A stretch of DNA of 64,000 bases from Taeniopygia guttata. Lineage: Eukaryota; Chordata; Aves; Passeriformes; Estrildidae. Positions within the stretch are counted from its first letter, which is position 1; each line of letters starts with the position of its first letter. The stretch lies in contig NC_133030.1 in assembly GCF_048771995.1 (NCBI RefSeq), positions 57,816,001 to 57,880,000 of the forward strand, given 5' to 3'. Positions 1 to 49,708 of this stretch are shown one piece after another. The position numbers and the translations under genes were made by a program. A model generated the notes under the pieces. That model was not told the DNA's origin, ran no database searches, and saw only the letters and a list, made by a program, of their open reading frames with translations.

Positions 1-939
1 TCAGTTCCCTTTGGGTGTTGCATGAAATTTGCTGCAAAGCATGACCGAGGCTTTCATCTTTTTATCTGGAACACAATAAATGAGTGATAAGACCCATAGA
101 GAAATTTTTTAAAAGTACTAAAAAGTTTTTCCTCCCTAAACATTTCATTCTGGGAGGCAGACCAGGGCTGGATTCGCTATAGCACATTTTTTTCACTAAT
201 TAGCATCAATATCCAAAGGCAAAATAAGGCCATAAGATGTTCCATCAAGGAACAGCAAGGCCAGTGATGTTCCATCACAGAAAGTACTGTTTTGCTATTT
301 GATGTGGTAAAAAGGGACTTTTTAAAATATAACTGCCCATATTATGGTGAATACTTATTACACAAGCACACACATATTTCCTTCTCCTACGATTTGCTAA
401 ATCCTTTCCCCACTGCTCCATATGCACTTATAGTTCCAGCTAGGGAAATTACACCCTGAGACAGCAGATATTTTTATCTTTAATGCACCATATGACAATA
501 TGCAAAAACAGAGAATACAAAAAGGAGGCTTGAGGAATACAAAAGCGAAATCACATGGCAAGAAGGGAGCTTATTTATACTACGTGCATGCCTCCCATGG
601 CAACCTCAATTAACACCGTGTGTGCTCATCAAAGACATGATGTTGTAAGATGTGTGTCAACCTGAGCGGAAAAAAAAAAAAAAACAAAAAAAGCTGTGCC
701 TAGAAATATCATCAGAACCTTTTGGATAGAACGATACAAAACGGTGTTACCACAAACAGACCAACTTCTGCAGGACGGGCTCGGGGGCTCCGGGCAGGGC
801 TTTACACGGCATTTCGTGCTCTGCTTTTCAGGAGGAGGGTGATTAAAAGGGGGTTCCGGGGCACGTTTCCCCCGCGGCACATCTGGTTTTTAAAAAAATT
901 ATGCTGCTTTTAATGAGGCTATTTTAAGGGGAAACCGAG
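1..939. other. AT-rich non-coding sequence, no gene seen
   Basis: No exon, RNA gene or repeat family recognised. If the CpG island at 940-1,500 is a minus-strand promoter, this stretch would be the start of that gene's first intron. A short A-rich run lies near 670-690. Confidence 0.6.
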
Positions 940-1500
940 CGGAGCTGTCAGAGCCGTGCGAGCGCGCACCCGCAGCCGCCGGTGCCCCGAGCGCATCCCG
1001 CAGCCCCGCCAAGTTTTGGGGGCGTCCGCGGGGGCGCGGCCGGACCCGCCCGGGCACGGGGAGCCCCCCACGGCCGGACCCCTTCCTCCGAGGGCAGCGA
1101 CCGCGGAGGCGGCGCCGGGACGCCGCTGCTGCCGCCGGCCCCGCGGGTCCCCCCGAGGCGGAGCCGCCCCCAGCCCGGACCCCCGCGCCCCCCGCGCCCT
1201 CACCTGCAGCCCGGCCCGGCCCGGCCCCGCTCCGCTCGGCGCGGCTGCGCTGCCGCCGCCGCCTCCGCCGCAGCCGCGCCCCCCGGGCCGGCGGGGAGGG
1301 CGCTGCCGGAGCCCCCCGCCCCCCGCCAGCCCCCGGCCCGCCCCCCGCCCCGGCCGGCACCTGCTCGCCGCCTCCTTCCTCCCGTGGGACGGCATCGCTC
1401 CCCGCCCGCCGATCAGCATCGCCTTCCCCCGGCGGGGAGCATCCCGCCCGGTGGTGGGATAGCACCGCTCTCCCGGCGCTGCCGGTGGGGCAGAGTGACC
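940..1500. promoter_or_regulatory. CpG island, probable promoter of the next gene (minus strand; AKAP5 by synteny)
   Basis: Extremely GC- and CpG-rich block bounded by AT-rich DNA, lying 3.8 kb beyond the MTHFD1 stop. In mammals the gene downstream of MTHFD1 in the same orientation is AKAP5, which has an untranslated first exon and one coding exon. A strong minus-strand donor at 1,204/1,203 fits such a first exon. The gene name is synteny inference only, as no AKAP5 coding sequence lies in the window. Long open frames here are typical of GC-rich islands lacking stops. Confidence 0.6.
1196..1209 (-). other. Strong splice donor in the CpG island (untranslated first exon edge)
   Basis: The minus strand reads CTGCAG|GTGAGG, a near-perfect donor, with the exon ending at 1,204. 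A second, weaker donor (GAGCAG|GTGCCG) ends at 1,361. Both point to transcription leftwards out of the window. The exon's 5' limit is not visible. Confidence 0.45.
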
Positions 1501-1504
1501 TTCC

Positions 1505-4160
1505 GTCCCCTCCCAGGCTGTGCACAGCAGCTGCGGACCCGAAAACCACCAACTTCAGCTCGAGGTGGAGGTGCTCCCAGAAATGGAGCCGCGGTTTGTA
1601 GTTGGGAGCCCGGAGCACGCCCCGCGGGGAGGAGGGACCGCTGGGGGCTCCTGGCTTGGTGGCAAGGGAGGGGAGCTTGCTCTTGGCAGCTGTTTTTTAT
1701 GTGCCACCTAAAACCTTCACAGCTTTCAGCACTCGCTGTTGGAGGTGCTGCAAGAGCTACACCTTTGGAGGTGGAGATAAGGACAGCCAGCTCTTGGCTT
1801 CAAACTAATCCATGCCCAAAACACCGGAGAAAGTGCCTCTTTCATCAGAGCCTTTCTTCTCTCTAAAGCAGCTGAGATCTGACTTAAAAAAAATCACGTC
1901 TCCAGCTGTGATGATTGATGGGAGAGCCTCCAGAAAAAGGACTACCCAGTGGAGCTGATGAACTACAGGAAACTGCAGTTGAGATGCCCGAACGTCCCCA
2001 TTCATCTCCACGGGGAGCTGACGCCCACAGAGGCTTTACAGACATTAACTGCTTCACAGCGTGTTTGCACACGAGAAACTGAGCAAAGCAGCACTCTGAA
2101 CTTGCGAGTCGCTTCCAGTGTAGGCCAGGCTTAGAAAAACACACATGGCCTCCCCCCTCCTCAGCTTCTTCACGGGAAGAAAGGTACAAAATGGATTAGC
2201 TGGGCTGAAATGCCAGCCAGGAGGGCAGAAAAAGTGCATTGAGCATCACAAGGAATTGCCTTTTTAAAAGCTCCCCTCTGAAATGTGTTTGCTCGCATTC
2301 AAGCAGGATAATAAACTTCATTTGGAAACAGCTTCTCTCCTGAGGTGGGTGGTGGGTTCTAATTATGATCCACTGCTTTATTAAAGCCAAGTGAGGCCCT
2401 TCAATGCAAGGAGCTTTTCCCTCCTTGCAGCTGGAGGCAGGAGGGAGGGAAGCAGACAAGGAGGATGGTTAACATGAGGCTCTGGTGTGATGGAGGCAAG
2501 CTGCCATGAATCCTCTTGGGAGCACTTTGCATGGAATCCAGTTATTCCTGATGCTCCAGGGGCAGACAGCAGCACCAATGGCTGTGGTGAAAGGGAAATA
2601 AAAGGCAAGCAAAGGATCAGGTCAGAAGTTGGGTGAGCTGGACAGAAGATACTGGCTCAGCTGGATCCTTTTTTTTTTCTGTGTGCTGGTGACATGCAGC
2701 AAGTCAACCAGCAACACCTTCTCCTCTTTCTTGTCCCCAGCACTACTTAACAACATAAATCTGTGTTATTTCTTACAGGATGCGATGTGGTGCTCTCACA
2801 ACAGACAGAATGGGGACGGATGGCCATAACTCCAGCTAAGGACCAGACCCACAAATAGCCCACAGAGAAGAAATTTGTACATAATTAGTTTTTTCTCTAA
2901 GCAACAGGAGGAGAAGAAAACCACTGAGTACTTAGTTAGAAGAAATTAAGTGGCCTCTGTGACCTATTTCATAGGACAAGACCTAGCTGGTACCCTTAGC
3001 TGCAAGGGAGAGTTGTTAAAAAAATAACCTATTTATGTATCCATCCTGCAAGAGGAAAAAAGAGGTTGGAAGTGCAGGCTAGAAAACATTTCCCATTAAT
3101 CTCTGAAGATGCCTGGGGCTAGTTTTTGGCCCTTGTGCTTTGTTGTTGTGCAGCAAACCCTTCAAAAGCTCGTGCCTGATCCGGCGCTGTGCCTCACTGC
3201 AGGAGGGGGACTAGCAACCTCTTGAACCATCTCTCTCAAGCACATGGCTATGATCTCATGCTAAACTAAAAGGAGGCTAATCTTAGCATAAATTTGCACT
3301 TATCCCATCTTTCATAAGCATAAAATGAAGGTGGAACACAGAGCACTTGCAGGAAAGCAGTGTAGCAGGGAAGATTAAATGTAGGAACTGACAGCAGGCT
3401 TGGCAGCATCCGCTCTGGCACTCAGCTTCCAGGCAAGGCTGGGCCCAGGAGCTGCAGGTGAAGAGGGACCCTCAGCCAGGCTGGGGGCTGGGCAGCAATG
3501 GGGGAACCCCTCCTGACCCCCTGCAAGGGGACTGAGCCTGCTCTCCTGGCTGCCAGGAAATCCTTGGCTGGGTAACATCAAAAGGAACATTTTAATGGGC
3601 TGTGAATGCATCTCAAATTAAAATATTTAAAGTGTTCTGTCTGCTTGTGTCACAACCAGGTAACTTTCATATAATTATTCTCCCCTCCTGAATAACTGAA
3701 GAGATAGAGATCTTTCTCTCCCTCTACATATACATATATATATATATATATTCACACACAGTGTCTGTGTACTAGAGATGCTCCCCTACGTTGGTGCACA
3801 CCTACATCCTGATCCTCCCAGTTCTCACCAAATTTGGAATGTTTTCAGATTCAGTTCTGATAGACGCAGATGGGCCTCACGACTGTTAATTCAGATATTT
3901 TGCAGTTAGATGCAAGCATCTCACATTCACAGAATAATTCAGGTAGTTTATTTCCTACAGACAACATACATCATCTAGGGAAGGAAACCAGATTAAAACA
4001 CACACACCCTGGTGCATTGCAGGCTACTTATTACTGCAATAATCACTCCTACTTGTCAATACAATGATTGCTGTTGTGTGTAGTTAATCACAGAAATAAA
4101 TTCTAATTCAGTAATCTCAGTGCATACATTAAAACCCAAAAAGCACTTGGAAGTATTTGC
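1505..4160. other. Intergenic DNA between the CpG island and the MTHFD1 3' end
   Basis: No coding exon or repeat family recognised on either strand. A short (TA)n microsatellite lies near 3,725-3,752. Open frames in the stretch have no family resemblance that I can see. Confidence 0.6.
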
Positions 4161-4163
4161 CAG

Positions 4164-4169
4164 TTTATT
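4164..4169 (-). promoter_or_regulatory. MTHFD1: Candidate MTHFD1 polyadenylation signal (AATAAA, minus strand)
   Basis: AATAAA on the minus strand, followed within about 50 bases by a T/GT-rich stretch (around 4,120-4,150) typical of a cleavage downstream element. It would give a 3' UTR of about 1.1 kb. An ATTAAA at 4,765-4,770 is an alternative that would give about 0.5 kb. Neither can be confirmed without transcript ends. Confidence 0.4.
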
Positions 4170-5261
4170 TGTATTAGTTAAAAAATTGGCAGCAATGCCA
4201 TCTTCATCTTACAAAATTATTTTTGGCCTGCTGACAAAACCTGCTACAAATCACTTGCTCACTATTCATGTTGTCTCTGTTGATCAAAAAGGTGCCACGT
4301 GAAACAAGGCCTGTCAGTGGTGTAACTGCACTTATGGTTGAGCAGGAAATGGTTCAAAGGACACATCTGGTAGAAGCCACAGGTATGGGCCAGAGAGCCA
4401 GTCCCTCCAGATCTGCTATCCAGAGCTTTCATTCCTTTGACAGAACACAGTAGCTGCAGCTGGGCTTGGGCTCTCTGATGTGGCTGAGGTGCCTGCAGGA
4501 ACAACTCCCAGCAGAAAGCAGGGTAAGCACTTGTGGAGGGCGCTGGGAAGCCAAGGGGATCCTCCCTGCTCCTCTGGAATGGCACTGGAGCAGTGCCTAG
4601 GCACAGCAGGTTCTCCCGTGGTGAGAGAAGAGGAACAGAGGATTCCACGTGGCAAATGGGAAACTGCAGCCAGAAGACTTCTAAAGATAACACATGCTGC
4701 AAAACCCCGATGGTTAAGACAATTAAGTCCCAAGACTGTTTCAAACAGCTCCAGCTTTAGGATTTTTAATAATTAAAATCATGTCACTGAATCAAAAAAG
4801 ATCATTAAACTCAAGTTTCTGTATTCTGCTTCAGCTACAATTATGAAGCGGGAGGTCTGTAGAGGAAGATTGCTTTATATGCTCAGTGTCAACTAGCTTG
4901 GAACACAGCACTTTAAAAATTATTACAGATTAAAAGTTACTGGTTGATTCTTCAGCACTCCTCCTTCCAGTCACTTCTTGCACTATATTCTCACTGATAT
5001 CTTGTTCAGACTTAAGAAAAAAAGATCAGAGCACAGTTCCATTTACATGACTCATCAGGTGTTCTTCTGGGAGCTAAAAACAAAAATAAAACTTAATTAC
5101 TATTATATAGTACTGCAGGCAACTTTCAGGCTGAATTATAATAAAATGTCATTTGGAAACATATGGCATAATATGGGATTGGCTTAACTCCATTATCTCA
5201 AGATCTTTGGAAAAATGAAGCCCAAATATTGAAGGCACCAACCTTTGGTTAATCATTCCTT
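4170..5261 (-). other. MTHFD1: Probable MTHFD1 3' untranslated region
   Basis: AT-rich, follows the TGA directly on the minus strand and ends near a candidate AATAAA. If ATTAAA at 4,765-4,770 is used instead, only the first 0.5 kb is UTR. Confidence 0.45.
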
Positions 5262-43748
<38,487 letters not shown>

Positions 43749-43812
43749 GGCGAGCAGCGGGCCTGCAGAGGCGAGCGCGGCGGGACTCCGGGGCCGTCTG
43801 CGGGACGCGCCG

Positions 43813-43853
43813 TTCCCGCGGCCGCCTCACGTGGCCCCGAACTTCCCGCGGCC
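43813..43853. promoter_or_regulatory. E-box CACGTG flanked by two TTCCCGCGGCC elements
   Basis: CACGTG lies at 43,828-43,833, about 80 bp upstream of the MTHFD1 ATG. Identical 11-mers TTCCCGCGGCC sit on both sides at 43,813-43,823 and 43,843-43,853, spaced 30 bp. CACGTG is the MYC/MAX and USF core, and TTCCCGCG resembles an E2F site. Binding is inference from motif identity, in keeping with growth-linked folate genes. Confidence 0.55.
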
Positions 43854-43932
43854 CCGGCCCCGGCCCCGCCGCGCAAGCGCTGCCCCCGACCCGCCCCTCA
43901 CACCGCTCCGCGCCCCGCCCGGCTGCCACGGC

Positions 43933-43978
43933 GGAGCTGGGCTGAGGGAGGCGGCGGAGCTGGGCTGAGGGAGGCGGC
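43933..43978. repeat. Tandem duplication, 23-bp unit x 2
   Basis: Two perfect adjacent copies of a GC-rich 23-mer beginning GGAGCTGGGCTGAGGG, inside the MTHFD1 CpG island, about 190-230 bp upstream of the ATG. Confidence 0.9.
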
Positions 43979-44002
43979 GAAATGGCCGCCAAAACGCCCT
44001 CC

Positions 44003-44142
44003 GAGGCGGCGGCTCCGAGGCGGCGGCTCCGAGGCGGCGGCTCCGAGGCGGCGGCTCCGAGGCGGCGGCTCCGAGGCGGCGGCTCCGAGGCGGCGGCTCC
44101 GAGGCGGCGGCTCCGAGGCGGCGGCTCCGAGGCGGCGGCTCC
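44003..44142. repeat. GC-rich minisatellite, 14-bp unit (GAGGCGGCGGCTCC) x 10, perfect
   Basis: Ten head-to-tail copies with no difference between them, at the upstream edge of the MTHFD1 CpG island, about 255-395 bp from the ATG. Each unit carries GGCGGCGG. Since 14 is not a multiple of three, open frames cross it in several registers and give repetitive Ala/Arg/Gly-rich peptides that I do not consider real. Perfect identity suggests recent expansion. Confidence 0.95.
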
Positions 44143-44295
44143 CGGGCCCCGCTCCGCAGGGAGAGGGCAGCTGAACGTTTCAGCTGAGCTGGGCTGTGCG
44201 CAGCTAATAAATTAGGAAAATCGCGCATCGGTGTAAGGATAGTGTGTTTCTTATCCCGTGGTTCTCGTTACAGGTCGTGCCGAGAAGTTAAGAGC

Positions 44296-44570
44296 AGAAT
44301 CACAGATGCGCGGAATGGTTTGGGTTGCAAAGGAGTTAAAAGATCATCTAGTTTCATCCCCCCGGCCATGGGCACCTTCCACCAGATCAGGTTGCTCCAA
44401 GCCCTTCCCAGCCTGGCCTTGAACACTCCCAGGCTCAGATGCTCTGGGCAACCTTTGCCAGGGCATCTCCACCTTCAAACGGAAGAATTTCTCCCCAGTA
44501 TCTAAATCTACTCACTTTTTAGTTTGAAGCCATTTCCCCTTTTGACCTATTGCTACGTGACCTTGTAAAG
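44296..44570 (-). mobile_element. CR1 LINE 3'-end fragment, interrupted by an LTR
   Basis: Minus-strand CR1: it opens AGAATCACAG, then GGAATGGTTTGGGTTG, CCATGGGCACCTTCCAC and TGGCCTTGAACACT. It stops at CTTGTAAAG, where an LTR element begins. About 15 more CR1-like bases (CATCCCTC) appear after that element, at 45,494 onward. Confidence 0.9.
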
Positions 44571-45488
44571 TGTGAAAAGTGCATATTTTATGATTGGCTT
44601 TTCACAAATATTGCAATGAATATTATATGTGTATGTTAGAAAGTTAGATGTCGCCCTGATTCTTGAGTTTTCTAAAGCCTTCTGAGTTTACATTCTATTG
44701 GGAAACTTTCCCACACAGTTTCTGTAAATAACGTGTTGTTTTGCATTCCTTCATGGGGGTAGAGAGACTTGATGTACTAGTGGTTTGTCCAATGTCTTTG
44801 GAGAGGTGGCCCATTCACACTCCAATCCACTGTCACCTTTGGAAAAGTATAAAAGTTGGAGTCAGAAAATAAACTTTCTCTTTTACCTTACAAAGTAGCA
44901 AGTGGCTTGCGTTGTGCATTCTCGTGTCCTATAGCAACAGTTAGGCTGTATTAATTCTCTTAAGTAGTGTGTTAAATATATTTTTATGTTATAACACAAT
45001 GTTAAAATAGAAACTATGCTATGTAAGATACTTTTTAACTAGCTCAAGAAAGAGATGAGATAATCGAGAAACTCTTCGTACAGAGATAACAGCAACAGGG
45101 CACATAAAGATTTACTGCCTCCTTATCAGAAAAGACAAACGTCCTTCCACCTTCTGTCCATCTTTATGGAACCGCCAGGATTAAGGGGAAGAAGTTGACA
45201 AAAACCAGAAAAATTCTTAATTTGCAAGGAATTTATGCATCATGTATGAGATACATGAATATGCAGGCTATTGCTTTTAATGGTTATTGCTTTGTTTGCA
45301 AGGCATGATTTTGGCAGCTTAGTGCCCAAAAACATCCGGACATCCATAATTCTTTGCTTTTTATTGCCTCGTAGTGTCCTAATCCTCATTGTCAAAATTT
45401 TTATTACTCTAATTTTATTTTTTTATACATATTTTATTACTAATAAACTTCTAAGATTTTAAAAATCAAGTGATTGGTGTTTTTCACA
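44571..45488. mobile_element. Solo LTR, ERVL-like, with a nested insertion
   Basis: Starts TGTGAAAA and ends TTTTTCACA, the TG...CA inverted ends of an LTR, and is flanked on both sides by the 5-bp direct repeat TAAAG (44,566-44,570 and 45,489-45,493). Five-base duplications suit ERVL-type elements. No gag, pol or env remains, so it is a solo LTR. It is inserted in a CR1 and is itself interrupted by a smaller LTR at 44,649-44,939. The body recalls a family abundant in songbirds, but the exact name needs a library search. Coding orientation not settled. Confidence 0.8.
44649..44939 (+). mobile_element. Nested solo LTR (291 bp), class II (ERVK-like)
   Basis: Runs from TGTCGCCC to ATAGCAACA inside the larger LTR, bounded by GTTAGA and GTTAGG, a 6-bp target duplication with one difference, the size used by class II elements. 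It has the order expected of an LTR: a TATA-like TATAAAAG near 44,850, AATAAA near 44,869, then a U5-like tail. No internal coding region, so a solo LTR. Younger than its host LTR by insertion order. Confidence 0.8.
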
Positions 45489-45504
45489 TAAAGCATCCCT
45501 CATT

Positions 45505-48500
45505 TGCATAAAATAAGTAATTTTAGTTTCCAGGATTTCAGCACATTTGTCCAACACAGAGTTGCCAAACCAGTGGCTGACCAGAAAGAGGGCAATGAAA
45601 AGGAGGTTGGGATTGTGGCCTAAATTCATAAGAGTTTTCAAGAGTGAGAAACAGGCTCCTAACAGTGGTCTCTAAGGGATGTGTTTGCACTAAATAATCC
45701 CATTAGAACTGGTGAAGGTGGTAGTTTCCATATGTAGTTCAAAACTTATCTGAGGATAAGTTATTTTTGTGTTTCCTTTAATACACTAAAAAGTGACATC
45801 TTTTCTGCTTTTTCCTGCTTTTTTTTTTTTTTTTTTTTTTTTTCCTTGAGGGTAGATATTGCTATTTTGGGTGATTAAATTACCTTAACAACATGTTCTA
45901 ATTGTAGGATAAAAGGTCAGATATTTCTCTTTAGGAGTGACTTGCAAAAGAGAGAAAACGTTGTTTGAGGCTTTTATATAGTAAATAAGAAAAACCATAG
46001 AAATAAGTACAAAGAGCTATAAGAAACTTCTTTTCCCCCTTCATTCTCCCCCTGTATTTCCTGGAATGCAGCAACAGGCACTTGCAGAACTATACAGTCA
46101 AAAAATAAGATAATGCAATTGGTCAAGAGGAATGATTTTTCTAGGCTGCTTAAAATTCTGTGCCTTAGTTGTTTCTTCTGTTGGCTTTATCTGAGGCCTG
46201 AACGAACTCTTGGAGAACAAAATGACCCAGTGTTAAGGAAAAAAAACCCACAAAACATGAACTCTTCACCTAAGGACTGGATAAGCTCACAAAAACAATT
46301 TTTGTCAAAAATAGACCTAACACTCAGGATTACAGTGTAAAAATATCAGACAGGGAAATTAAAAAAAAAGCCCTTTTGTTCAAAATATTCATGTGACCTT
46401 ACTTGCCGAGTGAGCAGAAAACTCTGTTGCCATCAGGAGCTGGAGATTTCTACCCAGAGCTGCTAATTTGCATGATTTGCATGTGTGAGAGCAATAAACC
46501 TCCCTTCTTGCTTTTCTTAATGCCCCAGCTTTTGAATAATACATATGCCATGATGACAGATAAAACTTAGAATATTGCCCAAATTTATTGCAGGAAAGGA
46601 ACTAAGAATACTTCTAAACAACTTCTGCTATCACTTCTTTAGTTTTGATACAGATTCTAATTTTCAGTAAGGGACAGACTCATGAATTTTAAATATACTT
46701 ATGCCAGAAAATCAGACTAACCTTCTTATGTCAGAGCAGGAAGTCCTTTTGTATTTCTAACTTGTCTAATGTGGCAGTCAAGATGGGATTTTTCATCAGA
46801 AGTTGTGCACATCATGTCTCTAAGTAAGAACATGTTCTTTAACATTTATTTGTAATTTTCATCCTGACATCAAAACACTGGAAAAGGAGGGGCAAAGAAA
46901 CAGAAAAGGGATTCTGTGATGAGAAATGGCTTTTCTGCCCAGCTCAGAGCCATATCCAGCCCTGAAATGCAGTAAAAAAGTTAAAGTTCCTATTCATATA
47001 TAGGAACTCTGAGAGAAACACAGTGGAGACAAACACTGTGAAAGGGTTTACAAAGTTGACAGCAAAAAGCAATGTTTTATGCATTCAGTATCAAAGCAGG
47101 CTTACTATTTAATGGTGGTTAGGTTGTTAGAGTTACTTTGGTCCAGCACAGTCATTCTCCCTCCCTCACCTCCCTGCCAGGATCCCTGGGTTTGATTTGG
47201 CAACTCCCACAGTGTGACTGTTTACCTTTGCATCCACCCCCTCTTACCCAACATATCAAAAGTTATGAAGCTTGTTCTTTTAAAAAGCCCTGAGGACTGC
47301 AAAATACATGCCAGAAAGACTTTCAATGTTATTGGTGAGCTAACAGCTGTGCCTCTGATGACACAGGGCTCCAGAACCTGTGATTTGTCATAAGAAACTG
47401 ATCCCAAACCATCCAAGTGAGGAAGAACGTGAGGCTTTGCTTTACCCATTAGGTGGGATGGCTAGAATAGGACATTGTCTCTAGTAAAGGGGAGGAACAG
47501 ACAAGTTAAATTTGTTTTATACACCATGGTAAGAAAAGGGATTTTGAGAAAACCTGTTTTCAGGAGCACACCAGAAAACCAGTATTAGACTTTGATATTC
47601 AAATGTTTATGAGGAACTTTTTGTGCTTAAAGATGCCCTGCTGAACAATGAATGACGTTACCCAAGAATGTACCTTTATCTACCATGAGGAGGGACACAA
47701 CTTTGTCATGGGGCAACAGGGACACATTTAAACACATGGAGTTAAATCCTGTGAAGGGTATTTTCAGCATAGGTATTTCTGGCAGGAAGGCAAAGCTGGT
47801 TGTGCCCCACAAAGTTGCAGTAACAAACACAGACCTCTCAAATGCTTTTCTTACCACTGTCTCCAGCTTGCTGATAACTTGCCTATCATGCAGGGGTTTT
47901 GTATTGACCATTGTTTATCTGTCACTCTAAAGGCAGCAGTAACAGTTCAGATTATCTCTGAATTTCCATTTGTGTTACTATGCCAGTGACGCAAATTTGT
48001 ATGTAGTTGACTGAATTTTCCATTGGCTGTTTTTCTTGTTCTTCCAGCTAGCTTCCTTTAGCTACATCATTTTACCTTCACACAGAAATCCAACAGTTCC
48101 CATTGACTTCCTAGGGATCCTGCATAAGGCCTTGGTAACAGTTTAAAGAATTTTGTGTCACACTTGATTCCACTGAGAACAGTGCCAGAGTGCTTGATAA
48201 ATGTGGGCCCTAGGTTATTCCAACACTTTGATAGCAAGAGAGAATTCAGATCAAAGAGACCATTTTCTAAGTAGTTCCCTCTCCCACATAGTAACCATTC
48301 CTAATACTCTACAGCATGTTGGGGCACTCTGTGCAGTAAGTAAAAGCCAAATTCACTGTCCCAACCTGCTTGTGAGTCATGTATTACCGCATTTTTTTCA
48401 GATAAGGTAGCTGAGAAAGAAGGGAATATTGATTGCCTAAAGCAGAATACAAACTGAAGCAATGGAGCTGTGATTAACTACCTTGACATTTCCAGCTCCT

Positions 48501-49708
48501 CCTAATTCTCTTTGGCTAAAAATTTTTAATTAACAGTGTGTGGGTACAGAGGACTTCTCCATTCTTTTGCCTAAGAGCTGAGTGATTTGTCTGGTAGTTA
48601 CACCAAGAACTGCTCCGTCAATAAATGGGGCAGAGCCTGGTGAGGCACACTGTCCAGAGACACATTTCTAATGTTTGCCCTAAAGCTGTGGAGTGTGTCC
48701 CTTCCCTTGTGCTCAGATGCATCAGGGAAGAAAAGCAGCGATTGCAGTGTTTTAATCTCTAGTGCCTGTCTTGCACATCTCTGGGAGAAAGATTTCTCAA
48801 AAGAACAGCAAGGCTGGCTCATGTCTGCTGCTGTGAGCTCTCTCTGAGCTTCCTGGTTCATAAACCAGCTGGAGATCTCATTAGAAAGTCTGTGCCATTA
48901 AATGCTCCATCCTTTGCTCCTGTCTCCAAGGCCTTTACATAATCCAGCAAGGCAGTGGGTATGTCAGCCAGAGCTGGCAAGAAGCACAATAAGGACCTTT
49001 CTGGTCCTCTCTGTTGTTTTGAAGCTTTGTATTTGGACATCTGTAGCCTGAGCACCCTGGTGCAGGTGCTTGTATATGTTGTAATTCTGTTCTGGAGCCC
49101 CAGTGTTTTGCAGATAAAAATGTGAGGAGCCTGTGCTCCAAAATGTTCCTGAGACAGAGACAGTGGCTGGTGCTGCCTGGGCCATGGGAAGATTCAGAGC
49201 CTGTAGACTTGCAGTGGTATGGAAATATAGTGAGCTCAGCAGGGAGAAGTCTGCTTGGCCTGTGATTCCTCTTTATGGCCTAGAAGCCAGGAGAACAAAA
49301 TGAATAATCCTTCCAAGAGGAGCTGTGCCAAGCTGGGATGTTGCTGGCATCCCTTGTGCCCGCCAGAGCAGCATAGGACTGGCAGACAGATTCTGTGAAG
49401 GAGAATTGGCCAATTTGTCCACCTGCCATTGGGCAAACATCATCTCTTGAGAGCCTTGTGAGGTGGGGCATGGAGGAGTCTGGTGGGCTGCTGGTGTCCT
49501 GCCAAACTGCACCGCAGGGTGCATGTGGCAGAGCCTGTGCTGGGCACCTGGATGAGCTCAGGCTTTCTTTCTAACTGTCCCAAATATCACCATGACATAA
49601 ACATGTGCTTCTGGGCTTGGACTGGAAACCAGGCAGCTTGACTGCAAGATGAATTTGGGCTTAAAGCTGAACAGACTGGCTTAGAGTGAGTGAACAGCAT
49701 TACACAGG
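45505..49708. other. Intergenic DNA, no gene recognised
   Basis: AT-rich, with a T25 run at 45,819-45,843 and a small 9-bp inverted repeat at 46,985-47,008. No exon, RNA gene or identified repeat family. Confidence 0.6.

Noticed and set aside
899-1618. Long open frames (up to 294 codons) on both strands of the left CpG island
   Set aside because: Stops are rare in very GC-rich DNA. Frames overlap on both strands, are Ala/Arg/Gly/Pro-rich and show no domain.
43982-44215. Plus-strand 77-codon frame starting MAAKTPSEAAAP
   Set aside because: It is mostly a read-through of the 14-bp minisatellite, and the opposite strand is open too.
44571-45488. DNA transposon with terminal inverted repeats
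   Set aside because: Only the terminal 8 or so bases are inverted repeats, and TG...CA ends with a 5-bp duplication fit a solo LTR better.
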